The position numbers were made by a program, and so were the translations under genes. Shown piece after piece: positions 28,185-36,388 of a stretch of 42,404 nt of DNA. The first letter of the stretch is position 1, and every line of letters begins with the position of its first letter. Under the pieces are notes generated by a model, which saw nothing but the letters and a program-made list of their open reading frames with translations, did no database searches and was not told where the DNA came from. Source of the DNA: an uncultured Alphaproteobacteria bacterium (GTDB lineage: Bacteria; Pseudomonadota; Alphaproteobacteria; Rs-D84); assembly GCA_905234465.1 (NCBI GenBank), contig CAJOHU010000007.1, forward strand, positions 1 to 42,404. Direction: 5' to 3'.

Positions 28185-29617
28185 TTTTTTATCAGTTTAT
28201 CTGCCCATGTCTGGGGTTTCTGCCATGTCATTTTTGCCATTTTCTTTAAGTCTGTTCCAAAATCATCCGTACCACCCGCGCCATCAGATTTTCCAAAAGG
28301 TTCAAATGACGGAACAGATGTAATCAATTTATCTATGCGTGGATTCAATATGTAAAAGTATATCAAAACCAAACCTGCCATTAAAATCAAAAATCCGAAT
28401 CCATCACGCATAAAATCAAACGCGCCCGGATACCGAGATTCAACAACAGTCTTTTGTCTAATAAAGCAATTTTTGAATACATCTTTATCAATATCGCCAT
28501 TAGCGTTTGTAGATTGTGCTTCGCATAACGCAAATGTGTTGCGTACAGACAAAGTTTGTTCGTCTGTTATTTCTTCCGCGCCCAACAGCGGTGGGAACAG
28601 CCCTGCCCCGCGGAATATTTCGTTCCCAGAAAACACCAATATTGCGAAAATAATGACAACCTTTAACGATATCCCTATCACTTTGATTGCAGAATCAACC
28701 AACATGCTGACTGATTTTTTCAATGCACGAGATGCCAATTCCCATGTCTTTTCAAACGCAGATGCCGCCACAATTAATGGCAAGAATATCACCAAAAACA
28801 CTAATTTGAATATAATAGATAATAATTGGAAGAATAAATTGAACCCCATTACAACAAACATTATTACAACCAACAATCCTGCAACCCATGTGAACGCACC
28901 GCCACCAATTCCCATCCACGCATAATTCATTAATGCAAAACCACCCGCCGCGCCTGCCAACATAACTGTGTTGATATTTCCAACAATACACATAAATGAA
29001 TTTGCAATTGGCGCCATCGGATTATTTGCGTCAAATTTTTCCGGGACACATTTTGTCGCACTGGAAACATTTGTTGCCGCCATAGACAATTCTGTTCCCA
29101 AATACATGACTGGCGTTATGGTCACGTTTGACAGGGTCTTTATAGATGATATTCCACCCATACCAAATGCACCAATCAATGCGCCTATAATCATCACTCG
29201 TGCACCTTGACGCCAAAAAGTATCAAACCACGGACCAAATTGTAATTTTTTTTCTTTGGTATCAAACGCAGTCGTTTCATTCATTGCTTTGTTCATATAT
29301 TTTATCGTGTGAATTATCATAAATATGCCAAACCCAAAAATCATCAACACCCACAGATTATCTAAAATCGCATTCCAAAATAATTCAGATGCGTTACCCA
29401 ACACCACAAACAAATCATTTACATATCCGCATAAAAAACACCCATTCGCAGATGCGATATTTCCATCTGTTGCACCAATAGATTTAAGAAAACTGTCCAA
29501 ACTTATGTATGTAATAGATACATTTTCCAACGACGAACTGACATACCAAATGCCGACACCCAACGCGATTGCGCCGATAATAAAACGAACAAGATATCCA
29601 ATCAATAAAGTTTTCAT
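28181..29617 (-). CDS. VirB6/TrbL-like polytopic membrane protein (paralogue 2, CxxC)
   Basis: 478 aa; GCFLCGYVNDLF; VTITPVMYLG; LVFLVIFLPLIVAASAFEKTW. Confidence 0.72.
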   Translation of the reverse strand: MKTLLIGYLVRFIIGAIALGVGIWYVSSSLENVSITYISLDSFLKSIGATDGNIASANGCFLCGYVNDLFVVLGNASELFWNAILDNLWVLMIFGFGIFMIIHTIKYMNKAMNETTAFDTKEKKLQFGPWFDTFWRQGARVMIIGALIGAFGMGGISSIKTLSNVTITPVMYLGTELSMAATNVSSATKCVPEKFDANNPMAPIANSFMCIVGNINTVMLAGAAGGFALMNYAWMGIGGGAFTWVAGLLVVIMFVVMGFNLFFQLLSIIFKLVFLVIFLPLIVAASAFEKTWELASRALKKSVSMLVDSAIKVIGISLKVVIIFAILVFSGNEIFRGAGLFPPLLGAEEITDEQTLSVRNTFALCEAQSTNANGDIDKDVFKNCFIRQKTVVESRYPGAFDFMRDGFGFLILMAGLVLIYFYILNPRIDKLITSVPSFEPFGKSDGAGGTDDFGTDLKKMAKMTWQKPQTWADKLIKK

Positions 29618-30849
29618 GGTGTTGTACCGCCCGATGCGCCTGTTGCGGGTGCGCCACCCGATGGGGCGGCGCCACCGTTAACTATTTTTGAACCCACGCT
29701 TTTAATTCCGTTTGTGATAAACCCAACCAATTTTTCTGCGTCATTTGCCATCCCTTCACTCATACTATTTTCGGACGAAACACCGAATGCATCAAGTATC
29801 ATTTTTGATATTTTTGGAATTTGCTTATACAGATAATTTACAACATATAACAACGCTATCATTCCAACCAGTGTAATTGATGCCAAATTATCATCCATCA
29901 GGTCAGATTCAAAAACCGCCCCCGATGTAATCGCGTCCATCAATTCTGATACAGATATTCCCGCATCAGAAAAGAACCGCGCAATTATCACCATTATTAC
30001 AATGTATGTTATAACAGACGCCCCCAATGCAACAATGGAATTAATAACTTTCTTTATCTGATTCGCACCAAGTCCATTTCCCAAAGACGACATCCATTCA
30101 GGCATATCACCGCCGCGGAACGACATCATCATCAAAGAAATCGGAAACAGAAATGCAAACATAGCCATATTGATAATTACATCAACAAAGTAAAAACAGA
30201 AACGCAAAAATAATTTAAGAAATCCGTACAACAAATACAATCCTATGCCGAAATATATTATGTGCCTGAATATCGCGCTGATGGTCGGCATTTCACGCCA
30301 AGTAAAAGATTTATCTATGATTGCGATACCCAATTTCATGTACGATTGGAACAAAACTATTGTCGTCTTCATTATGTTCACAATAGTGTCACGCAATTCT
30401 GAACGATAAAAACCGTCATCAGGAATTTCTTGCAGTGGCGCACTTTGTACATGCTCATTCACAAATTCTGGCGTGGTTTTTAATATTGATTCCGTATACA
30501 GCAATGTTATCTTTGCCACAGGTTCAAATGTCACACGCGTCACAAAACGCGGCACCCCAATACCAAATCCCAACAACACCAAAACAAACAAAGAATTTAT
30601 AACAACACGAACAACTGTTTTAGTATACATCTTGTCAGATGTATCTGGTTTTTTGGGATTGACTGTGCGCCACACCGCCCATATTACATAGAATATAAAC
30701 AGCACCGCAAAAATCGCAAAGCATATATTGGCAATTTTAACATAAACAACCGCACCCGCGCCGGACACCACGCGGAATAAATTATCAAAGACATCACACC
30801 CCCAACATTTGGCAACATCTTCAACAAGATTGTTCATAAAATTGTTCAT
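29614..30849 (-). CDS. VirB6/TrbL-like polytopic membrane protein (paralogue 3, CxxC)
   Basis: 411 aa; KCWGCDVFDNLF; VTFEPVAKI; INMAMFAFLFPISLMMMSF; overlaps its neighbours. Confidence 0.7.
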   Translation of the reverse strand: MNNFMNNLVEDVAKCWGCDVFDNLFRVVSGAGAVVYVKIANICFAIFAVLFIFYVIWAVWRTVNPKKPDTSDKMYTKTVVRVVINSLFVLVLLGFGIGVPRFVTRVTFEPVAKITLLYTESILKTTPEFVNEHVQSAPLQEIPDDGFYRSELRDTIVNIMKTTIVLFQSYMKLGIAIIDKSFTWREMPTISAIFRHIIYFGIGLYLLYGFLKLFLRFCFYFVDVIINMAMFAFLFPISLMMMSFRGGDMPEWMSSLGNGLGANQIKKVINSIVALGASVITYIVIMVIIARFFSDAGISVSELMDAITSGAVFESDLMDDNLASITLVGMIALLYVVNYLYKQIPKISKMILDAFGVSSENSMSEGMANDAEKLVGFITNGIKSVGSKIVNGGAAPSGGAPATGASGGTTP

Positions 30850-32132
30850 TACTTAATCAGCCCCATTACTTTTTTAATTGATGTATACGCGTTCTGCGCC
30901 CATTTTGTTGCACCCTTGAAATCACTTGATGCTTGTTTATACAAGTCGTCCATGCCTGATGCGTATTGTTCCAACTTCTTCTGTGTCATATCAAAAATCG
31001 CCCGCATCAAAAAGAATGTCAACAACGCAGACAACCACAACAAAGAATGCCCACCAAAATTTACCGCAACAGCGTTTACTGTACCAACCGTCAGATTACT
31101 TGTTGCGGTTCCCCCAGATGCGACATTTTGCACCCCGTTAGATTGAAACAACGCACGCACAACCGCAACATTTACAATCAATATAAAAGAACTCGCAATC
31201 ATGGTTATAACCAATTTTTGTAATGCTTTGATAATTTCACTGAACGGGGGCCATATATCAAACCATTTGTCGTTACGTTTTGCAACCCATGCCAACACCC
31301 CAAATGGATATAATATCAATGCCATACCAAAATCAAATATACCTTGGATAATCAACAGCGCCATAAACACATTACACCCAACGAAAGTTGATATTAATAA
31401 TATCCCAGTAATAACATTCATTATATTTTGACCACCATGCGGAATCATGGACACCAATCCCCGCAACCCGCGTGCCAAGAAATCAAATCCGCGTTTAATG
31501 ATAACATTATTTGCAGTTGATAAATCGTGCACAGGTTGAATCAGAAATTCGCAACTGCGCGGGCTTATCCAATCGCCCGACATCACTGCAGGCGGACATT
31601 CCATTTTTTCTGCGCTTGTTCCAGATTGATTGACCGTATCTGTAATTGCTTTGGTATATATCGCGCCGAATTCCAAGAATGGATTAACCAACCATTGGGT
31701 TATATACACAGGTTTTACTTGCAATAAAAATGTGGCGGCGATAATTGCGCGCATACCGTTTTTTAGAACAGTATCCACCATTGTAAACCCAGACAGTTTT
31801 CCATCCCATATTTCGCCCCCCCCAGAAAACCCCAAGAAGTTCGTCCATCTTTTTGGGAACCACATCAATGCCGCATACAAAAAAACAGAAATCGCCAAGA
31901 AAGCCCAAACCAGAACATAAATTATCCCATCACCATTTCCAACAAAATATTCATATGTTCCGCGTGCAACCGTCATAAACGCGTCAAGTATTCGCGGCAC
32001 AAACAATGCAAGGTTTAATTTATCCACCACTTTCCATTCCGCTGCATATGCACCAAACGGTGCAATCACCATCGTGCCCAAGGCAATCAATCGTATTAAA
32101 CGCTTAAAATGCACCCGCGTAAAAAACATCAT
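30849..32132 (-). CDS. VirB6/TrbL-like polytopic membrane protein (paralogue 4)
   Basis: 427 aa; QWLVNPFLEFG; FDFGMALILYPFGVLAWVAKRNDKW. Confidence 0.7.
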   Translation of the reverse strand: MMFFTRVHFKRLIRLIALGTMVIAPFGAYAAEWKVVDKLNLALFVPRILDAFMTVARGTYEYFVGNGDGIIYVLVWAFLAISVFLYAALMWFPKRWTNFLGFSGGGEIWDGKLSGFTMVDTVLKNGMRAIIAATFLLQVKPVYITQWLVNPFLEFGAIYTKAITDTVNQSGTSAEKMECPPAVMSGDWISPRSCEFLIQPVHDLSTANNVIIKRGFDFLARGLRGLVSMIPHGGQNIMNVITGILLISTFVGCNVFMALLIIQGIFDFGMALILYPFGVLAWVAKRNDKWFDIWPPFSEIIKALQKLVITMIASSFILIVNVAVVRALFQSNGVQNVASGGTATSNLTVGTVNAVAVNFGGHSLLWLSALLTFFLMRAIFDMTQKKLEQYASGMDDLYKQASSDFKGATKWAQNAYTSIKKVMGLIK

Positions 32133-32174
32133 CCTACATTTTTTGAATTGATTATATTACTATTTATAAAATTG

Positions 32175-32183
32175 TGATATAAT
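32175..32183 (+). promoter_or_regulatory. Extended -10 promoter element
   Basis: TGATATAAT, 8 nt before the ATG at 32192. Confidence 0.55.
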
Positions 32184-32191
32184 TAATCAAA

Positions 32192-33490
32192 ATGAGCAAG
32201 TTAAAAAAATTTTTAATTGTATTTTTTTCGTTTTTGCCTTTATCGGCTGGCGCGCTTATTCCGTGGGCACTAATTGCTGGATTTGCGGGCATTGCCGGTT
32301 TTTCAATATGGCGCAGCGTCGCCCCGGTTAATCCAAACGATGCGATGCAATTTTTTTCTTCGTGTTGGACATGCGAAATGTTCAGCGGCGTCATGTCGGC
32401 TATGTCAAATATTTTACCAAATATATATACCCAGATTGGTGCGATTGTAATTCCAATGTTGGTTATATTGACGGCGGTATATTTTACATGGACAATCGCC
32501 AGTGGTTTTTTGAACGCGAAAATTCAAGGCGGATGGTCTATGGCATCTACTTTCAGTACACATTTATTTAAATTAGCGTTGATATGCGCGCTGTTGTTAA
32601 TACCATTGCCACGTTTGATAAGCAACACGATTATAGAACCAGTTTTCAATATCGGCATGTCTGTGAATCATATTATTGGTGACAGTGATAAATTCGCAGA
32701 ATGTATGGTCGCGACAACATTAATGGATGGCGCAAATGACCGCGCATCTGTTCGCAGTAGTAATATGCCCACAGGTGCATTTCCGGTAAAATTGCGCAGT
32801 GGTTTGGCATGTGAATTGGCAAATGTCCACCATGTGACAGGGCTTGGCATGACGGTTGGTTGGACAATGTTGAACATGTCGTTCAACCACGAATATATGC
32901 ATCATATTATGTGGGGAATTCCAATATTTCCAAATGTGCCAATGTTTTTTGCAGGTCTGTTGATATTGGTGATGTATTTTATGGCGATGTTGCCGATACC
33001 ACTATATTTCTTAGAAATATTTGTTGGATTGTCATTAGATTTTATAATGTTGCCATTAATGTTGATGGGATGGTTGTTTAAAGACTGGAAAATCACCGCG
33101 GCATTAAACGGTGGCAAAAACATAGGTAAAATGATTGATGATGTGATTACTGGTGCGGTCGGCATTGCATTGACGGTGGTATTTCTGATTTTTGGACTGA
33201 TGTTTTTGGATGCAATAGTTGGCGATATTGGTGGTGTATCACGAATCGCCACAGCAATGGCGGAAAACGATTCGAAAATATTGATGGATGGCCTTATGAT
33301 GCGTGACGATGGACTTATTACAATAATAATGCTTGGTGCATTCTTTATGATGTTTATGACATCTATTCCGGCGTTGATTAAGACTTTATTCAATGTTCAA
33401 GTGTCACAAAAGTTCTATGATACCGCAAAAAAAGACTTTAATGTGATGCGCGGATGGCTTGGTAAATGGTGGAAAACATTAAAAAATTAA
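32192..33490 (+). CDS. VirB6/TrbL-like polytopic membrane protein (paralogue 5, CxxC), divergently transcribed
   Basis: 432 aa; SSCWTCEMFSGVMS; NTIIEPVFNIG; LSLDFIMLPLMLMGWLFKDW. Confidence 0.72.
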   Translation: MSKLKKFLIVFFSFLPLSAGALIPWALIAGFAGIAGFSIWRSVAPVNPNDAMQFFSSCWTCEMFSGVMSAMSNILPNIYTQIGAIVIPMLVILTAVYFTWTIASGFLNAKIQGGWSMASTFSTHLFKLALICALLLIPLPRLISNTIIEPVFNIGMSVNHIIGDSDKFAECMVATTLMDGANDRASVRSSNMPTGAFPVKLRSGLACELANVHHVTGLGMTVGWTMLNMSFNHEYMHHIMWGIPIFPNVPMFFAGLLILVMYFMAMLPIPLYFLEIFVGLSLDFIMLPLMLMGWLFKDWKITAALNGGKNIGKMIDDVITGAVGIALTVVFLIFGLMFLDAIVGDIGGVSRIATAMAENDSKILMDGLMMRDDGLITIIMLGAFFMMFMTSIPALIKTLFNVQVSQKFYDTAKKDFNVMRGWLGKWWKTLKN

Positions 33491-33541
33491 AAAATCAAGA
33501 AATTTATTTTTCATCCCCCCCTTTTTTATTTGCACCGAATC

Positions 33542-33550
33542 TGATATAAT
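33542..33550 (+). promoter_or_regulatory. Extended -10 promoter element
   Basis: TGATATAAT, 8 nt before the ATG at 33559. Confidence 0.55.
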
Positions 33551-33558
33551 TCTTAGCA

Positions 33559-34071
33559 ATGAGTAGATTTCCGATTCTTTATTGGCCACGCAGCACTAAG
33601 TCTGATAGTGATTATCAGACCGCGCGTAAGGTTATAAATGCTGAAATTGGGGCGATGCCTGATGTTATAACTGGCGAACTAAATGTCGCCGGTATTTTTG
33701 ACGCCCGACCTGATTCGGTAATATATTATCCTGTGTTTTATGGTTCAACTGGTTGGTGGGGCGAATTATTAGGTGGCGCGGGGGTTGTGACCAATAAACT
33801 TATAATATCCCCAGAATGTCAGTTAATGGTCATAGAAAGCACGACACATGCACACCGGCATTCCGGGACACACCACTTGTTTGCGGCAGAAATATACCCA
33901 TCAAGTGGTTTTTTCAAGAAAATGACTTCTGAAATTGCGACTGTTGCAGATATGTTGGCAACCGATGCAGGAACAATATTGGCGCTGTTTTCGGGGCGGG
34001 ATAAGAATCGTTTGGTCAACGTATTGGAATCAACCGGGAACGCATATTTGGGCTGTATAGGTCAATATTAA
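33559..34071 (+). CDS. Hypothetical protein (170 aa)
   Basis: Intact ORF MSRFPILYWPRSTKSDSDYQTARKVINAEIG... with a promoter-like element; no family recognised. Confidence 0.7.
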   Translation: MSRFPILYWPRSTKSDSDYQTARKVINAEIGAMPDVITGELNVAGIFDARPDSVIYYPVFYGSTGWWGELLGGAGVVTNKLIISPECQLMVIESTTHAHRHSGTHHLFAAEIYPSSGFFKKMTSEIATVADMLATDAGTILALFSGRDKNRLVNVLESTGNAYLGCIGQY

Positions 34072-34092
34072 TACCCAAAAAGCATAATTGTC

Positions 34093-34120
34093 TTGATTTC
34101 CCGAAAAAAGACATTATAAT
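34093..34120 (+). promoter_or_regulatory. Promoter of rpmE
   Basis: TTGATT-N16-TATAAT. Confidence 0.6.
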
Positions 34121-34155
34121 TCGGGGGCAAAATTAACAACAATAGGGGTTTTGTG

Positions 34156-34368
34156 ATGAAAAAAGGTATTCATCCAGATTATTATGAAATCAATGTCACA
34201 CGCACCGATGGCAAAACAGTCAAAATGTTTTCATCTGTGAATAAAGATTTGGTTTTGTCTACGGATAACTTGAATCATTCTGCGTGGACGGGTCAACGTT
34301 CAAACGCCGGTGAAAAAGGTCGCAGAACGGCGGATTTCAAAAAGAAATTTGCGGGATTTGGTTTTTAA
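34156..34368 (+). CDS. rpmE: 50S ribosomal protein L31
   Basis: MKKGIHPDYYEINVTRTDGKTVKMFSS...HSAWTGQRSNAGEKGRRTADFKKKFAGFGF; non-CxxC form. Confidence 0.88.
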   Translation: MKKGIHPDYYEINVTRTDGKTVKMFSSVNKDLVLSTDNLNHSAWTGQRSNAGEKGRRTADFKKKFAGFGF

Positions 34369-34408
34369 AAACAATATTCCATATACATTGTAAAATGGGG
34401 GGCGCATA

Positions 34409-35116
34409 ATGGATTTGTTGATAAAAGGTTCGCCGGAATTAAACAAAATGTTTATGGCCTTGCAACGCACGGCGTCCGGTTTGCGTCACGATTTTGGTGA
34501 GGTTGAAAACCTGCAACAATCGCTGCGTGGGGCGCGTGATTTTGTACACCGTGCCGCCGCCCGTATAGAAGAAGAAATTTTATCCGATTTATTATTGGTT
34601 CGGCCGTCGGCGGGGTTGTTGACACCGAATGTTGTGCGTTCGGGTGATGGACGCGACGAATTTGTTTTGGCGATGTCTGGGGCGGCAAATTTTGTTCGTG
34701 GAAATCCACGTTTTGCTATATCGTTGGCACTGCGTACGATGGACGAAACAAAAATTGCATTGGTATATTCGCCGATTGATGAATATCTGTATTATGCCGA
34801 AGAAAATCAGGGTGCATACGCATATTCTGCGTTTCATTCTGCGCGCATTCGCACGTCAAATATCAAAGATGCGGATGACATGACGGTTGCGTATAACGGA
34901 ATTGTGGGCAATCCATTAAACGCGGGAAATGTACGCACGACGGGCTGTCCGGCAATGGATTTGGCGTGGGTTGCGGCGGGAAAGTTTGATGCGTTCATGT
35001 CGTCAAATTTAGATTTTGCCGAAATTGCCGCCGGTGATTTAATTGTTCGTGAATCAGGCGGGCATATAGAAATCGGCGCAGATGTTATCGCAACAAATGG
35101 CAAGATTAGTGGTTAG
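34409..35116 (+). CDS. Inositol monophosphatase/SuhB-fold protein with degenerate active site
   Basis: 235 aa; NFVRGNPRFAISLALR, TTGCPAMDLAWVAAGKFDAFM and AAGDLIVRESGG are IMPase-fold; the DPxDGT metal motif is replaced. Confidence 0.8.
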   Translation: MDLLIKGSPELNKMFMALQRTASGLRHDFGEVENLQQSLRGARDFVHRAAARIEEEILSDLLLVRPSAGLLTPNVVRSGDGRDEFVLAMSGAANFVRGNPRFAISLALRTMDETKIALVYSPIDEYLYYAEENQGAYAYSAFHSARIRTSNIKDADDMTVAYNGIVGNPLNAGNVRTTGCPAMDLAWVAAGKFDAFMSSNLDFAEIAAGDLIVRESGGHIEIGADVIATNGKISG

Positions 35117-35138
35117 TTGTTAGTGTTAGGGGTTAGTA
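35106..35138. repeat. TTAGTGG-type repeat, copy D
   Basis: ttagtggttagttgttagtgttaggggttag; supplies the stop codon of the upstream CDS. Confidence 0.75.
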
Positions 35139-35139
35139 A

Positions 35140-35168
35140 AACACCGGCAATCGCCGGTGTTTTTTATT
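35140..35168. terminator. Bidirectional terminator between convergent genes
   Basis: AACACCGGC-AATC-GCCGGTGTTTTTTATT. Confidence 0.85.
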
Positions 35169-36297
35169 ATTTTTTAACACAATCGGAATATTCATCCGCC
35201 TTGGTTTTTAACCAACAATCGTTATTTCTGTTGGAATACATTTGTACTTTGTCGTATGATGCTATGGTGTTGGAACAACTGGTTCCGTTTGGATATTTAC
35301 CCCTGTCGCACATGTCGCAAACACCATCATTATTTACATACGCCAATGGCGCGCCGGGACATTCAATACAGGTTCTATTATATTCGCTGCTGAAACCTTT
35401 GTGATTTTGGCAACGAACATTGTAACATTTACCATTATTGTTATATACTAAACTGTGTTCGTCACTTTTATAATTATCTTTTGAGAAACCGGAACACAAA
35501 TTATTTAATTTTTCTGCTTCACTGGCGCACGAAGGTCCGGGTACACAATCAGAGTTATTTGAATTTGGTATATACCCCGCGGCACACAATGCGAATGTGT
35601 TACCATTGCCCATAACAGATGAAATCCATGAACCACTATGTTTTCTCTTCGCCGCTATTTGTACGGGTCCTACAATGATTCCGTGTGGTTTAATGGATGT
35701 TACCCCAAGCACATAAACCTGGGAATCGTTGTTTTTATCTATGACATAATGAAATACTGGTGTTATTTCTGTTTTTATTTTACTGGTATCGTGACAGTAT
35801 TTATCAGTTGTATCCAACCAATCATCCGCTGCCCCCATAATATTGGGAAATTCGCTTGTATAATCTTTGTCATCACATTGTGAAAATGTTGTTTGGTTGC
35901 ATTCGACGCCATAATGTCCGCTCTTGCAAAAAGTGAAACATTTTTGATTGTAGTCTTTCGTATCATAAAAATCAATCCATGAATAACCTTCCCTATGGGC
36001 TTGAATCTGACGTCCGCAAAATTCCGCCCCGTTGCCATTTTTAAATATATTTGTTGCAATAATCGCAACACCCGCACCTTCGTCATTGGTACCACATGTG
36101 CCAAATTGGTTGGATTTACCTATTCTGCCTGCATACATAAATTTGCCAGATAAATCTGTGTTGAAAATCCATGGATAAAGCCCCCATTTGTTTCTTAAGC
36201 TCTCGTCAACCTTTTGCGGTTCTCTTGGGGTTGTGTCTCCGCCAAACGCATTTGTCACGAATAAAATTCCGCAGATTAAAATGAAAAATTTTTTCAT
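35167..36297 (-). CDS. Secreted Cys-rich protein of unknown function
   Basis: Start trimmed to MKKFFILICGILFVTNAFGG (SD AGGAGAG); many Cys (e.g. CIECPGAPLAYVNNDGVCDMCDRGKYPNGTSC). Confidence 0.8.
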   Translation of the reverse strand: MKKFFILICGILFVTNAFGGDTTPREPQKVDESLRNKWGLYPWIFNTDLSGKFMYAGRIGKSNQFGTCGTNDEGAGVAIIATNIFKNGNGAEFCGRQIQAHREGYSWIDFYDTKDYNQKCFTFCKSGHYGVECNQTTFSQCDDKDYTSEFPNIMGAADDWLDTTDKYCHDTSKIKTEITPVFHYVIDKNNDSQVYVLGVTSIKPHGIIVGPVQIAAKRKHSGSWISSVMGNGNTFALCAAGYIPNSNNSDCVPGPSCASEAEKLNNLCSGFSKDNYKSDEHSLVYNNNGKCYNVRCQNHKGFSSEYNRTCIECPGAPLAYVNNDGVCDMCDRGKYPNGTSCSNTIASYDKVQMYSNRNNDCWLKTKADEYSDCVKK

Positions 36298-36352
36298 AAA
36301 AACTCTCCTAAAATTTCCTTTCAAAATTTACTTTAACAAGTTTACATCGCAC

Positions 36353-36381
36353 TTGCAAATGAAAAAATTTTATCTTAGAAT
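36353..36381 (+). promoter_or_regulatory. Promoter of the PBP1A gene
   Basis: TTGCAA-N17-TAGAAT ending 7 nt before the ATG at 36389. Confidence 0.65.
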
Positions 36382-36388
36382 AGCACAC

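Noticed and set aside
36188-36388. N-terminal extension of the PBP1A ORF
   Set aside because: Overlaps the 5' end of the divergent Cys-rich CDS and precedes a near-consensus promoter at 36353-36381.
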